From the NCBI GenBank assembly GCA_963721075.1, contig CAVRHV010000019.1, positions 269,787 through 333,786 on the forward strand: a stretch of 64,000 nt of DNA, given 5' to 3'. The stretch is from DATFVA01 sp963721075. GTDB lineage: Bacteria > Bacteroidota > Ignavibacteria > Ignavibacteriales > Ignavibacteriaceae. Below, one piece after another: positions 17,893-28,357 of the stretch (position 1 is its first letter; each line of letters opens with the position of its first letter). Below the pieces are notes generated by a model. That model searched no databases and was not told where the DNA came from. It worked only from the letters and a program-made list of their open reading frames with translations. The translations under genes were made by a program, and so were the position numbers.

Positions 17893-19509
17893 ATATGTTT
17901 ATTCTGGATATACGTATTGACCGGCGTTTTTGAATTATCAGGCTCAGGATAATTCAGAGTATAATGTAATCCCCTGCTTTCTTTTCTCATTGCTGCAGAT
18001 TTGATTATGATATGGGAGCACGTTTCCACATTTCGTAACTCAAGTATTTCCTCAAAAACTTTTGTCTTCTTATAAAGATCTTCTGTTTCTTCAAATAGAG
18101 TATGGATTCTTTTCTTCGCCATTTCAAGTCTGAGATCCGAACGGACTATCCCCACATAATTCCACATTATTTCCTTCACTTCCCTGAGGGAGTGAGTAAT
18201 TAAGATCTTCTCATCAGACGAAAGAGTCCCGGAATCGTCCCAGTCAGGCACCTCGGGAATCGGGGTATTATATTCCGCCTATGAATTCTTTTAAATTATT
18301 TGCTGCCCGGTAAGCAAAAACAACTGCCTCCAGAAGTGAATTACTGGCAAGACGGTTTGCACCATGCAGTCCGGTCATTGATACTTCTCCGCAGGCATAA
18401 AGTCCGTTTAATGATGTTCTTGAATACTCATCCACAGCAATTCCGCCGCAGGCGTAATGAGCCGCCGGGACCACAGGAATCAAATCTTTGGTAATATCGA
18501 TACCGTAATCAAGACAGGTTTGGTAAATATGCGGGAAATGATCAATTACCTCGTCACTATTTTTGTGCGTTATATCCAGATAAACGAAGTCAGCACCGGC
18601 TTTTTTCAATTCATTGTCTATGGCTCTTGCAACAATATCCCTGGGAGCAAGTTCTTTCCTTTGGTCATAGTTTTCCATAAAAGTTTCACCTGAGTTAAGC
18701 CTCAGTTTTGCCCCGAAGCCACGTACAGCTTCTGAAATAAGGAATGAAGGCTTACCCGGCTCGTTTCCTAACTCCTGTCGGTATAAAGAAGTGGGGTGAA
18801 ACTGTACAAACTCCATATTTGCCATTTTAGCTCCGGCTCTGTAAGCCATGGCAAAACCATCGCCTGTGGCTATGACAGGATTAGTAGTATGCAGGTATAC
18901 CTGTCCTAATCCGCCCGTAGCAATTACGGTAGCTTTGGAAGTAACACGGAAAACTTTATTTGTTTCACAATCGAGTATATAAGCCCCCCAGCAGTTGCGG
19001 TTAGCCAGGGTTTTATTTTTCAGCTTGAGAACATTATGTTCTGTAATTAAATCGATAGCTACTGCGTTTTCCATTATACGGATATTGTCTTTTTCATTCA
19101 CAGCATCAATAAGAGCCCTTTCGATTTCAGCTCCGGTCAGATCCTTTGCGTGAAGAATCCTTGCCATTGAATGGCCCCCCTCTTTAGCAAGATCAAACTT
19201 CCCATGCTTTTTTGTAAAACGTGTACCAATCTCAACCAGGTCGTATATACGGTCGGGACCTTCAGTAACGGTTATCTCCACGGCTTTTCTGTCGCAGAGA
19301 CCTGCGCCGGCAATCAGTGTATCCTCAATATGTTTTTCAAAACTATCGTGAGCATCCATCACACTGGCTATTCCCCCCTGCGCATAGTTAGTGTTTGATT
19401 CCGACTTGTTCTTTTTAGTCGCAATTACAACATCTGCAAACTCGGATATTTGTAAAGCAGCAAATAACCCGGCAATACCGCTTCCTATTATTAATACATC
19501 AGTTCGCAT
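17889..19509 (-). CDS. nadB: L-aspartate oxidase (frameshifted)
   Basis: FAD enzyme that oxidises L-aspartate to iminoaspartate, the first step of NAD synthesis. The N-terminal GSGIAGLFAALQ is the FAD dinucleotide motif. NTNYAQGGIASV, EGGHSMARILHAKDLTG, PTSLY and PAAHYACGGIAVDE are signatures of the fumarate reductase/aspartate oxidase group. The main frame stops at 18268, but the normal C-terminal helical domain (VPDWDDSGTLSSDEK... to KHI) continues in another frame to 17889. Removing one G from the GGCGG stretch (about 18274-18280) joins them to roughly 539 residues, the usual size. The start overlaps the aminotransferase stop by one nucleotide. Confidence 0.9.
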
Positions 19510-20686
19510 TATTTATTCTTCAAAACCTCGTGTAAATTATAAAGGAAAAAGTCTATATCGTTTCTTTCCGCAATGAGAGGCGGCAGAAGCCGCAGCACAT
19601 TAACATTAGTACAATTAGTCAATACCTTCCTTTCTCTCATCCTGGTTACAATATTATTACCCGGATAGTTCAGCTCAATTCCCTGCATAAAACCTTTTCC
19701 CCTTATCTCCTTAATATCATCAGGGAACATACGTTTAATTTCCTCAAGTTGTTCAGTAAGATAGTATCCGAGTTCCTCTACCCTTGCCATCAGACCATTT
19801 TCGAATACCTCCTTAAGCACTACTTTTCCGGCTGCGCAGCAAACAGGATTTCCGCCGAAAGTTGTTCCATGTATACCGGGTGTAAACACATCTTCGAATT
19901 TTTCTGAAACAAGGATAGCACCCAGAGGAAGACCACCGCCAATCGCTTTTGCGCTAACTATAATATCCGGTTCAACAGAATAATGATCACAGGCAAACGG
20001 CTTTCCTGTTCTGCCGACCCCTGTCTGTATCTCGTCTGCTACAATAGCAAATCCATATTTATCGCGAAGTTTCAGCAGCTTTTCAGCAAATTCTTCTGAA
20101 ACTACATTTATACCCCCTTCTCCTTGTATAAATTCAACAAAAACAGCGGCTGTATCATTTCCGATCTTGTTTTCCAGATCATTAACTTCATTAAATCTTA
20201 TATGATCAATCCCCGGCAGAAGAGGTTCAAATCCTTTTGTGTATTTATCTTTTCCGGTCAATGTAACGGCCCCGTATGTCCTGCCGTGAAATGATCCGGT
20301 AAGGGAAAATATTTTTTTATCGGGACCATAATATTTTCCGAAGGAGTTTGATTGCTCCCTCCACCGACTCCGTCCCGCTGTTGGTTAAAAATGCTTTTGC
20401 CATACCTGAGTATTTCAGCAGCAGTTCCGTAAACTCCAGCTGAACAGGGGTAATATAGTTATTCGAAAGGTGAGCAAAGTGCTGTATCTGTGATGCAACT
20501 GCGCTAACAATTCCATGGGTGGGCATATCCCAGTGCATTTACAGCAAGGCCCGAAAAAAAATCAAGATACCTGTTGCCTTCTGTATCAAAGAGATGAACA
20601 CCGCTGCCATGCGAAATATTTATTGGCAGCCGGTTATAGGTATGAAGGAAAAGTTCTTTTTCCCGTTGTTCGATTGTTTTTATCAT
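19509..20686 (-). CDS. argD: ArgD-type class III aminotransferase (two frameshifts)
   Basis: PLP-dependent aminotransferase of the acetylornithine/succinylornithine group. Three frames together give about 391 residues, the normal length: HGSGVHLFDTEGNRYLDFFSGLAVNALGYAHP, then GIVSAVASQ...FLTNSGTESVEGAIKL, then the PLP region VADEIQTGVGRTG and the lysine motif in IIVSAKAIGGGLPLGA. One extra base near the CCATGG at 20513-20518 and one extra A in the run at 20334-20337 break the frame. Downstream nadB overlaps by 1 nt, so it may serve arginine synthesis but sits in a NAD-synthesis context. Other specificities of this class (ornithine, GABA) cannot be ruled out. Confidence 0.85.
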
Positions 20687-20692
20687 AGGAAT

Positions 20693-21400
20693 TCAGACAA
20701 ATAAAATGATAGATATTAAATACATGAAGCCGAACAGAAAAAAATTGAAAATGATTCCCGATATCAGGGCATATGGTATGCTGCGGGATAAAGAATATAT
20801 TCCTGTTATGGATAAAAACATACCCCATAAGATAAGCAGACCTTCAAAGGCCAGAAGCGTAAAGGCTATAGTCGGTTTCAACATAAAAGGCGATGGATTA
20901 TCTGCAAACAAGTACTGTCCGAAAGTAATCAGCTCAATAGGGAATAATATTACAAGCCCGAAAGTGTAAGGAATGAGTGAATAAACCAAAACAGCATTAT
21001 TATCTCTCAGACGCGACTTTAATCCCGATAATTTATTCACCATGAACAGAATAAAAGTGTATATCCAGATTACAATATAGCCCGCAGCAGCAGCTATTAA
21101 TAGAGTCGGCAGCAAGCTTAGTCTTAAGCCATTTTCACCCGTTAATAGAATTGATATAAACCTCGAATCGACAAAAGCCTTTACCGAAAATAACACTGCT
21201 ATCAAAAGAACAAAATTTTTATGTTCTGACTGTATTATCCGGTTGAAAGCTTTTACGGGACTCTCAATCAGCATCCCTGTTAGCTGCCACAGATCGAGAT
21301 TAAAGATCCTTTCTCTCAGGTAACCCTTACAGCTGACACAGGTATATTTATAAAATGGATTTTCGGAGCCGCAATTTGGGCAAATGACGACATTTTTCAT
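20693..21400 (-). CDS. Yip1-domain membrane protein with zinc ribbon
   Basis: 235-residue protein. The N-terminus carries a zinc ribbon (ICPNCGSENPFYKYTCVSCKGY, two CxxC pairs), followed by IFNLDLWQLTGMLIESPVKAF, typical of bacterial Yip1 family proteins, and then five hydrophobic segments. Bacterial Yip1 proteins are common but uncharacterised. It starts one base after the end of the DUF5683 gene and ends 6 nt before the aminotransferase, so the set looks co-transcribed. Confidence 0.85.
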   Translation of the reverse strand: MKNVVICPNCGSENPFYKYTCVSCKGYLRERIFNLDLWQLTGMLIESPVKAFNRIIQSEHKNFVLLIAVLFSVKAFVDSRFISILLTGENGLRLSLLPTLLIAAAAGYIVIWIYTFILFMVNKLSGLKSRLRDNNAVLVYSLIPYTFGLVILFPIELITFGQYLFADNPSPFMLKPTIAFTLLAFEGLLILWGMFLSITGIYSLSRSIPYALISGIIFNFFLFGFMYLISIILFV

Positions 21401-21401
21401 A

Positions 21402-21894
21402 TTAAAAATTAACCCTCATATTCAACATAGGTGTTTTTGTATAAGGATTTTCCGAAACATCGAAATCAAAGAGATTTGCATCCACATATGCATCCACCAG
21501 GTTTGCAATGTAGACTATCACCATGTATATCGTAAACAGATCCCTCTGGTCACGATAAAAAGTCCATAAGCTTTATCATTTTTGTGTTATTAGTACGGAA
21601 GAATTCATTTCTGTATTGAACGTAAAGATCATTGTTCTGCTGCCATTCGTAGCCGAACCAGATGCCAAGACCCCATATTATGGGGATTTTTAAATATGAC
21701 TCATTATAAAACTGGCCCCAGCCCGGTATTATAGCACTGCGAAGTACAGCACCCCAGGGGGATTTAGTCATAATATAAACTGAATCCTCTTCCTGTGTGG
21801 TAGTGTCATTTACAGAGATCTGCTGCGAATAGCAGCTGATAGATATGATAGCAAGGAGAGCAAAAATCTTAATTATATGACTTATCGATGGCAT
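21402..21894 (-). CDS. DUF5683 protein (frameshifted)
   Basis: Exported or membrane-associated protein of about 163 residues. After a signal-type N-terminus (MPSISHIIKIFALLAIISIS), the DUF5683 core reads KSPWGAVLRSAIIPGWGQFYNESYLKIPIIWG. It continues in another frame as LWTFYRDQRDLFTIYMVIV, VDAYVDANLFDFDVSE and MRVNF. One A too many in the AAA at 21572-21574 (minus strand) explains the break. The family is common downstream of parB in Bacteroidota, as here, where it overlaps parB by 26 nt; its role is unknown. The open frame in the track-like sense extends upstream inside parB, but the signal peptide starts at 21894. Confidence 0.85.
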
Positions 21895-22813
21895 CAAACA
21901 GTTCAAACAATCTTTCAAGTTCATCATTGGAATAAAATTCAATTGTAATTTCACCTGAACCATCCTGTTTTTGCCTGCAGATAACCTTGGTAGCAAATAG
22001 TTTTCTTAAACGGTCTTCAACTTCGTTTAAATTTGCGGAACGTGGCACAGGATGGGTAACGCGTTTGACTTTTCCTGTCCCGCTGGCCCCTGTCAGATAT
22101 TTCTTAACCAGTTGTTCTACTTTTCTTACAGATAAATTTCCATCTTTTATTTTTGCAAGCATTTCCAGCTGCAGAGACTCTGTTGGAAGATTTATAAGGG
22201 CACGCGCGTGTCCTGAGGTAATGTCCTCTTTCACCAGAGCATCCTGAATTTCACCCGGGAGTCTCAGCAGACGTATCGTATTTGCAATTGTCGTGCGGTC
22301 CTTCCCTACCCTGTCAGCAATTTCCTCCTGAGTAAGATCGCATTCTTCCATTAGTCGTTTGTACGCCAGTCCAATTTCGATAGGATTCAGTTTCTCCCGC
22401 TGAATATTTTCGATCAATGCCATAGCAAGCATTGTTTCTTCATTATCGACCTGTATAATGTACGCAGGAATATCCCGGTAGCCGATATCAATACACGCCT
22501 TTAGTCTTCTTTCTCCCGAAATCAGCTGATATGTACCTCCTGTCATTCTTCTGACAGTAATAGGCTGAATCAGTCCGTTGGAAAGAATAGACTTTTTGAG
22601 TTCATCAAGCGCTTCGGGTTCAAAATTCATTCTGGGCTGATAGGGGTTGGAACTAATAACATCTACGGGTATTTTGGCCAGGATGTCATTTTCCTTTCCG
22701 TCATCTTTTTTAACATTAGAATAATCCGGTGCCTCTTCGTTCTCCGGAGGAAGATTTTGAGGTCTTATCAGCGCATCAAGTCCTCTGCCTAATCCTGGTT
22801 TTAATTTGCTCAT
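21869..22813 (-). CDS. parB: Chromosome partitioning protein ParB
   Basis: ParB/Spo0J CTP-dependent DNA clamp of 314 residues that spreads from parS sites and works with ParA in chromosome segregation. The N-terminus KPGLGRGLDALI is conserved, the nuclease-like/CTP domain includes NPYQPR and TGGTYQLISGERRLKA, the helix-turn-helix is LTQEEIADRVGKDRTTIANTIRLLRLP, and ITSGHARALI follows. The C-terminal dimer domain is present. It is 3 nt after parA. No recognisable parS was seen in this window. Confidence 0.96.
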   Translation of the reverse strand: MSKLKPGLGRGLDALIRPQNLPPENEEAPDYSNVKKDDGKENDILAKIPVDVISSNPYQPRMNFEPEALDELKKSILSNGLIQPITVRRMTGGTYQLISGERRLKACIDIGYRDIPAYIIQVDNEETMLAMALIENIQREKLNPIEIGLAYKRLMEECDLTQEEIADRVGKDRTTIANTIRLLRLPGEIQDALVKEDITSGHARALINLPTESLQLEMLAKIKDGNLSVRKVEQLVKKYLTGASGTGKVKRVTHPVPRSANLNEVEDRLRKLFATKVICRQKQDGSGEITIEFYSNDELERLFELFDAIDKSYN

Positions 22814-22816
22814 ATT

Positions 22817-23593
22817 TTATAAAGTTATATTTCCGTCAGTGTTTCTCTTTATTACCTCAGCGGCCAGAGCCATATAATTTTTAGCTCCGGACGAAATTGC
22901 ATCATACAGAATAACCGGTTTGCCGTAGCTGGGGGCTTCCGAGATTCTAACATTTCTGTGTATGATAGTCTCAAAAACTTTATCGCCAAAATACTTCCTT
23001 ACTTCCTCAGCAACCTGGTGGGAGAGCCTGAGCCGGGTATCGAACATAGTAAGCAACACTCCCTCAATAGTCAAGTCTTTGTTAAAATGTTTTTTAACAA
23101 TATTTATTGTGTTAAGCAGCTGCCCGAGTCCTTCAAGTGCAAAATACTCACATTGAACAGGAATTAGGACAGAATTAGCCGACGTAAGTGCATTCAGGGT
23201 CAGCAAACCCAGTGAAGGCGGACAATCAATAAGAACAAAATCATAATTACCGTCAATTTTCTGCAAAGCAGCTCTCAGAAGTCTTTCTCGATCCTCCATA
23301 TCAACCATTTCAATCTCAGCACCTACAAGGTTGATATTTGAAGGCAGCAGATCAAGAAACGGCATATAAGTATTAATAATCACTTCTTCAACCGGACGCG
23401 TACCAATAAGAACTTCATAAACTGAGGGCGATTGATTATTAATACTCAAGCCGGAAGAGGAATTAGCCTGGGGATCTATATCAATAAGAAGCGTACGTTT
23501 TTCGGCCGCTGCCAGGAGGGAGGAAAGGTTGATGGCCGTGGTGGTTTTTCCCACACCGCCCTTCTGGTTAGCTATAGCTATTACTTTTGACAT
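22817..23593 (-). CDS. parA: Chromosome partitioning ATPase ParA/Soj
   Basis: 258-residue Walker-type ATPase. The deviant Walker A IANQKGGVGKTTTAIN is at the N-terminus, LLIDIDPQANSSSG and FVLIDCPPSLGLLTLNAL (Walker B) follow. It forms DNA-bound ATP dimers that position ParB-DNA complexes. Operon with parB, separated by 3 nt. The gene begins after a short AT-rich gap that probably carries the promoter of parAB. Confidence 0.96.
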   Translation of the reverse strand: MSKVIAIANQKGGVGKTTTAINLSSLLAAAEKRTLLIDIDPQANSSSGLSINNQSPSVYEVLIGTRPVEEVIINTYMPFLDLLPSNINLVGAEIEMVDMEDRERLLRAALQKIDGNYDFVLIDCPPSLGLLTLNALTSANSVLIPVQCEYFALEGLGQLLNTINIVKKHFNKDLTIEGVLLTMFDTRLRLSHQVAEEVRKYFGDKVFETIIHRNVRISEAPSYGKPVILYDAISSGAKNYMALAAEVIKRNTDGNITL

Positions 23594-23676
23594 TCAATAA
23601 TTACAGTACGATGAAGCGTAATTTTATTAATAGTTTCGCCTAAAATAGCTTTACATCGTATTTTTTCCAAATATAC

Positions 23677-24357
23677 CTAAAGCTTAATTTCTTCTCCGTA
23701 ATCCATTACTCTCGAATTTATTCCTACAGCTTCAACCTTACTTTTGAATTCCTGCGGGTCTGCTTTAATAACATCAAAAGTATTGTAATGTATTGGTATT
23801 GCCATTTTGGGTCTTACGAGCTCTGCAGCTCTTATGGCATCCGTAATATTCATTGTGAAATTATCCCCTATAGGCAGCATCATATAATCAATTGGGCCAT
23901 TCATTTCAGCAATAAGCTTCATATCAAGGAACAATCCTGTGTCACCTGTATGATATATAGTCTTTCCGTCAGCCTGAAGAATGATACCTGCCGGCTCGCC
24001 GGCATAATGACCATCAGGAGTCATTGATCCGTGATGCGCAATAGTAAACTTAACCCTTCCGAATTCAAAGTTATATCCTCCGCCGATATGCATATTATGA
24101 GTTTGAAATCCCTTCGAGGTAAGATAAATTCCTAATTCATTTACACAGATGAAAGTCACCTTTCCCTTTTTGGCTATCTTCATCGCATCACCCAGATGGT
24201 CATTATGTGCATGAGAAAGAATTATGTAATCAGCTTCAACATCTTTCGATTTAACCGGGGATGTTGGATTATCATCAAGAAAAGGATCAATGAGGATCCT
24301 TATCCCTGAATCTGTGGTTATCTGAAATCCGGAATGAGAAAAATATTTTAATTTCAT
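23677..24357 (-). CDS. UPF0173 metal-dependent hydrolase
   Basis: Metallo-beta-lactamase fold hydrolase of 226 residues. The metal motif HxHxDH is SHAHNDHLGD, with further ligands in TIAHHGSM, IYHTGDTG and IPIHYNTFD. The start MKLKYFSHSGFQI is typical of the YtkL/UPF0173 group, whose substrates are not known. It stands alone, about 80 nt before the parA gene, with a GGAGGGA site upstream of its ATG. Confidence 0.93.
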   Translation of the reverse strand: MKLKYFSHSGFQITTDSGIRILIDPFLDDNPTSPVKSKDVEADYIILSHAHNDHLGDAMKIAKKGKVTFICVNELGIYLTSKGFQTHNMHIGGGYNFEFGRVKFTIAHHGSMTPDGHYAGEPAGIILQADGKTIYHTGDTGLFLDMKLIAEMNGPIDYMMLPIGDNFTMNITDAIRAAELVRPKMAIPIHYNTFDVIKADPQEFKSKVEAVGINSRVMDYGEEIKL

Positions 24358-24383
24358 TTTGTCCCTCCTTTATTTTTCCATAT

Positions 24384-24842
24384 TTAGTGAAGAAGTTCTT
24401 CAAAGTCTTTTACCGCCTTGCTGCGCCTAAACTTAGTTAAATCCAGTTTTAATTTAATCAGGATTTCATTCCGTATGGCATCAACCTTTTTAATTTCCTT
24501 CTTCGGAATTTTTATTTTTTCTTTTTTCACCAGAGAATTCATATTCTCTTCCATCACATCAAAATCCCTGACCCTGCCTGAAAGATCCTGAAGTTTAGTT
24601 ACTTTTTTGTATAATATCATAAATTTTTTGCTATCAAAACTTGATATAAATAACTCCATAGAGTACCGAAATCTTCGTAGAGATATTCTAACACGATGCA
24701 GACTTTCAACCGATTCCGAAATTAAATAGTTATTTATATCTTCAATTACCTGATCAAGGCGTTTAGAAAGGATAATGTCGGCGGCTTTAATGAATTCAAG
24801 GTTATCATCCAGGTTATCTATCTCCCACTTTCTTTTACTCAT
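24384..24842 (-). CDS. CHAD-domain protein
   Basis: Helical protein of 152 residues with a single short CHAD domain. The conserved basic pattern is seen in VESLHRVRISLRRFRYSMELF and later LQDLSGRVRDFDVM and KFRRSKAVKDF. CHAD domains bind polyphosphate and are often near polyphosphate enzymes; a Ppx/GppA gene is about 7 kb away but not linked. The protein is shorter than typical CHAD proteins (200-350 residues) but is not obviously broken. It follows cdaA on the same strand. Confidence 0.85.
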   Translation of the reverse strand: MSKRKWEIDNLDDNLEFIKAADIILSKRLDQVIEDINNYLISESVESLHRVRISLRRFRYSMELFISSFDSKKFMILYKKVTKLQDLSGRVRDFDVMEENMNSLVKKEKIKIPKKEIKKVDAIRNEILIKLKLDLTKFRRSKAVKDFEELLH

Positions 24843-24905
24843 ATAAGACCTTTTCGAAATGGACAGTGCATTTTTATGTGTAGTTCAGAAGTAAATGAAG
24901 TTTTC

Positions 24906-25724
24906 TCAGGTCTTCCTCATATAATGTTCAAAGATTCCTCTCCATCCTTTTGTAGCCGGAGATTTAAATGCTTTTACAAGGCGTTTTCTTAAAGCTTCTT
25001 TCGACAATCCCCTGGTAAGCTGACCGTCTTCAGCCAGTGAAATGCCGCCGGTCTCTTCTGAAACAATTACGCTCAGCACATCGGCCTGCTCTGTTATTCC
25101 CAGTCCCGCCCTGTGTCTCATTCCAAGTGATTCTCCGTTTACCTGTGTTGTGGTTGATAAGGGAAGCGTACATCGCGCAGCTTCAATGCCGTTGTTATTA
25201 ACTATTACAGCCCCATCGTGCAGCGGCGACCTGGGAAAAAAGATTGATCGGAGCAGAGAACTGCTTAGTTTTGCATTAAGAAGTTCGCCCGTCTCAGCAT
25301 AGCCCCTTATTCCGGTAGATTTAATAATTACAATGAGCGCACCATGCTGATGCTGGGATAATTCAAACGCAGCATCGGCGATTATTGCTGCGGCTTCAGG
25401 AGATTCTTCTTTAACGAACATCCTGAAGAAAGGATTTCTGGCTACAATAACCAGCAGTCTTCTGATTTCAGGCTGAAACAAAATCAGAAACGCAATCACC
25501 CAGATATCGGTAATAAGTTTCAGCAGCCAGCTTAAGGCTCTGAAATTAGCGGCCTGTGAAGCGAATGAAAGCAAAAGCACTATCATTAGTCCCATAAATA
25601 TCTGGGCAGCAATAGTACCTCTGAGCAGAGTATATAGTTTGTAGATGATAAAGGAAACGATAGCTATATCGATCAGATCCGCAAAGGAGACAGTAAGGAA
25701 ACCTATTTTAAAAAGTTCAAACAT
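24906..25724 (-). CDS. cdaA: Diadenylate cyclase CdaA
   Basis: Membrane-bound enzyme making the second messenger c-di-AMP from two ATP. Three N-terminal transmembrane segments (about 1-90) precede the DAC domain with the DGA motif (SPLHDGAVIV) and RHR motif (GMRHRAGLGI), then VIVSEETGGIS. Length of 272 residues is normal. It is 7 nt after folP; the folP-cdaA pair is frequent in Bacteroidota. The regulator CdaR is not adjacent. The ClC protein with a TrkA-C domain at the other end of the window could be a receptor, but that is speculation. Confidence 0.95.
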   Translation of the reverse strand: MFELFKIGFLTVSFADLIDIAIVSFIIYKLYTLLRGTIAAQIFMGLMIVLLLSFASQAANFRALSWLLKLITDIWVIAFLILFQPEIRRLLVIVARNPFFRMFVKEESPEAAAIIADAAFELSQHQHGALIVIIKSTGIRGYAETGELLNAKLSSSLLRSIFFPRSPLHDGAVIVNNNGIEAARCTLPLSTTTQVNGESLGMRHRAGLGITEQADVLSVIVSEETGGISLAEDGQLTRGLSKEALRKRLVKAFKSPATKGWRGIFEHYMRKT

Positions 25725-25731
25725 TAAGCTT

Positions 25732-26604
25732 TTAAAGTTTATTTAATAGCCTGCTCACCTGCAGACCGTAAAGCACATTATGAGTACGAATAAACGTTGC
25801 TCCGTTTTTTATTGCCAGGGCATTTAAAACAGCAGTTGCTACATCCCTGTCTTCTGTCAGATCACCGACGATACTTTTTATAAATCCCTTTCTTGAAACC
25901 CCGATCATTACAGGATATCCTGAGGCTTTAAACCTGCTCAATTCTTTAATTATTGTCAAATTATGATCAAACGACTTTCCAAATCCTATTCCGGGATCAA
26001 TTATTATTTTTTTGATTCCATGCTTTTCAGCCTCCCCGGCCTGCTTCATAAGAAACGCATAGATATCTTCAATAAGGTTTTCGTAATGCGTATTTAACTG
26101 CATGTTCTTTGGCGTCCCCTTTATATGCATCAGGATCAATGCTGCTTCATATTCTTTAACAACATTAATTACTTCCGGATCAAAAGTTCCGCCGCTTATA
26201 TCATTAATTATTGCGGCACCTCTTTTTAAGGCTTCCGCCGCAACCTTACTCTTCGTAGTATCTACAGAAATAACGGCCCCGGGTCTCTTTTCAAGTATTC
26301 CTTCAAGCACGGGAATGACACGGTTCATTTCTTCAAATGCAGAAATGCCCTCAGATCCGGGTCTAGTCGATTCGCCGCCCAGATCAATAATATCAGCACC
26401 CTGGTCAAGCATCCCGGTTCCATGATTGATCGCCTCGGATCGCTCAAAAAACCGGCCTCCGTCTGAAAATGAATCGGGAGTAACGTTTAGTATCCCCATC
26501 ACATAAATGTTATCTAATGAAAATTCCCTCCCTGCAAGGTTATATGACCCGCCAGTAGATTTATTTTTCTGCTTAGTCGTGTTCAAATGATTATCCGAAC
26601 GCAT
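25732..26604 (-). CDS. folP: Dihydropteroate synthase
   Basis: Folate enzyme joining 4-aminobenzoate to the dihydropterin pyrophosphate. Core motifs are MGILNVTPDSFSDGG (loop 1), DIIDLGGESTRPGSEGI (loop 2), INDISGG, and IIIDPGIGFGKSFDHN, with GVSRKGFI. It has 290 residues, with an extra N-terminal tail of about 30 residues before the conserved region, so an internal start is possible although the ATG at 26604 is accepted here. It is co-transcribed with cdaA. Confidence 0.95.
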   Translation of the reverse strand: MRSDNHLNTTKQKNKSTGGSYNLAGREFSLDNIYVMGILNVTPDSFSDGGRFFERSEAINHGTGMLDQGADIIDLGGESTRPGSEGISAFEEMNRVIPVLEGILEKRPGAVISVDTTKSKVAAEALKRGAAIINDISGGTFDPEVINVVKEYEAALILMHIKGTPKNMQLNTHYENLIEDIYAFLMKQAGEAEKHGIKKIIIDPGIGFGKSFDHNLTIIKELSRFKASGYPVMIGVSRKGFIKSIVGDLTEDRDVATAVLNALAIKNGATFIRTHNVLYGLQVSRLLNKL

Positions 26605-26730
26605 AAGGAACTTATTTGATGGATGATACTCAAAAGAGAATTTGTCTTAATATTAGTACTAAATATAATCTCTCTTTCAAGTCTTTGCAAAAACATTGAT
26701 ATGATTTAAAATAAAAAATGCCTGATAGAT

Positions 26731-27384
26731 TTACTGTACAAGGTTTTTAAGCTCGGTACAGGCTGCAGTGGGATTGTCAGTTTTGAAAATGGAAGAACCC
26801 GATACAAATACATCTACTCCTGCTTCAAAAGCAGGCACAATAGTCTCCCTGTCGATACCGCCGTCTATCTCTATTCTGAAATCTGCATTAAATTCTTTCC
26901 TTAATTCAACGGCTTCTTTGATTTTTCGAATCGAGTTTGGAATAAATGATTGTCCTCCGAAACCCGGGTTAACCGACATAATCAGAAGTATATCAATATA
27001 CTCGGCAATATCTCTGAGTGTATGTACTGGTGTTGCAGGATTAATTACTACCCCCGCTTTCATCCCCAACTCTTTAATCTTATTAACCGTCCTGTTTAAA
27101 TGAATCACTCCCTCCTGGTGAACCAGCAGGTGGTCAGCACCGGCTTTTTTAAAATCTTCAAGGAATTTATCGGGAGTCTCAATCATTAGATGAACATCAA
27201 CAGGAAGCTTCGTAACCTTCCTTACCGCCTTTACCAAAACAGGACCAAAGGTTATGTTAGGAACAAAATGACCGTCCATTATATCGCAGTGAATCCAATC
27301 GGCTCCGCCCATTTCCACCAGCCTTATCTGCTGTTCGAGTCGGGCCATATCTGCCGATAAAATTGAAGGAGCAATCAGTGCCAT
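26731..27384 (-). CDS. rpe: Ribulose-phosphate 3-epimerase
   Basis: Pentose phosphate enzyme interconverting ribulose 5-phosphate and xylulose 5-phosphate, a TIM barrel of 217 residues. Diagnostic segments are APSILSADMARL, DWIHCDIMDGHFVPNITFGP (metal-binding His and Asp), VDVHLMIETP, LLIMSVNPGFGGQSFIP and FRIEIDGGI. It starts directly at the end of the PASTA-domain gene, so the two are translated as a unit. Confidence 0.97.
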   Translation of the reverse strand: MALIAPSILSADMARLEQQIRLVEMGGADWIHCDIMDGHFVPNITFGPVLVKAVRKVTKLPVDVHLMIETPDKFLEDFKKAGADHLLVHQEGVIHLNRTVNKIKELGMKAGVVINPATPVHTLRDIAEYIDILLIMSVNPGFGGQSFIPNSIRKIKEAVELRKEFNADFRIEIDGGIDRETIVPAFEAGVDVFVSGSSIFKTDNPTAACTELKNLVQ

Positions 27385-28144
27385 CTATTCCTCCTTAATC
27401 TCATTTTCATTTGCTGTCTTGGTTACAAAAAGGTCTATTTTATCTCCGGGATTAACTTTATTTCCTTTACTAGGGTACTGATCAAGAATAGTATTCGGCA
27501 GCAGGGAGAAAGAAGGCTGATAGTTTATCTTTCCTACCTTCAGTGAACTATCGGCAAGGATTTTTTCTGCCTCTGTAAGAGATTTCCCGATAAGATCAGG
27601 CACTTCGATACTGCCTGTCTGCACCTGGCCAAGGCTTACAGTTACATTCACACTTTCTCCTTTTTTGATCGGCGTACCTTCAGCATATTGCTGGTCGTAA
27701 ATCATATCCTTTGGATATCCGGATGGTTCCTGATCAACATCGCCAAGCTTCAATCCTAATCTCTCAAGGGAAAATTTAGCATCTCTTACTGATTTACCTG
27801 TGAGCTGCGGAACATTAACCACGGGTTCTCCTCCGCTCACAAACAGATACACCCTCCTGCCCTCTTTAACTGTTTCTCCCGCTCTGGGTCTCTGGAAGAT
27901 AATTGAACCTTCCGGGAACTTCTCATCAAAGGTAGTATCACCTATTATGGGGTCAAGGTCCTGCGATCTCAAGTAATTTCACAGCATTAACCTCTGTCTT
28001 ACCTACAACATCAGGAACCTTTTCGATTGGAGAACTAACATACCATGGAAGGATGACATTATCCATAAGCAGTACTACAGCAAAAAGAGCAAACAGAATC
28101 CAGAGGATTTTTCTAACGACAGGTTTTTGGAGAATTTTTTTCAT
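27385..28144 (-). CDS. PASTA-domain membrane protein (frameshifted)
   Basis: Single-pass membrane protein with three extracellular PASTA repeats. The N-terminus MKKILQKPVVRKILWILFAL... is a transmembrane helix, then VPDVVGKTEVNAVKLLEIAG begins repeat 1. It continues in a second frame (LDPIIGDTTFDEKFPEG, VPQLTGKSVRDAKFSLERLG, VPDLIGKSLTEAEKILADS). One extra C at 27960-27961 causes the break; removing it gives IAGLDPIIGD. There is no kinase domain, so it is the stand-alone PASTA type common in Bacteroidota, possibly binding peptidoglycan. Start chosen at 28144 because the preceding 12 codons are unlike a signal anchor. It abuts rpe. Confidence 0.88.
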
Positions 28145-28357
28145 TATTCGAAATATATTAAATGAGTCTATTTTAAACAAACTATAAACATATACTTAAA
28201 TAGCAGGAATAAACCGGCTTTTTAGCTATGAATAAAAATAATATTACTATATATTTGGCCGTTATTAAGAATGGACAGAAAATCTGTTATTTGTGGTATA
28301 AATCCTTACCATCAAACGTATTCTGCTTTTTTATTCAAATAATCTTATGAGGTACTA

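Noticed and set aside
21869..23676. parS site near parAB
   Set aside because: No sequence resembling TGTTTCACGTGAAACA was found near parAB; a scan of the genome would be needed.
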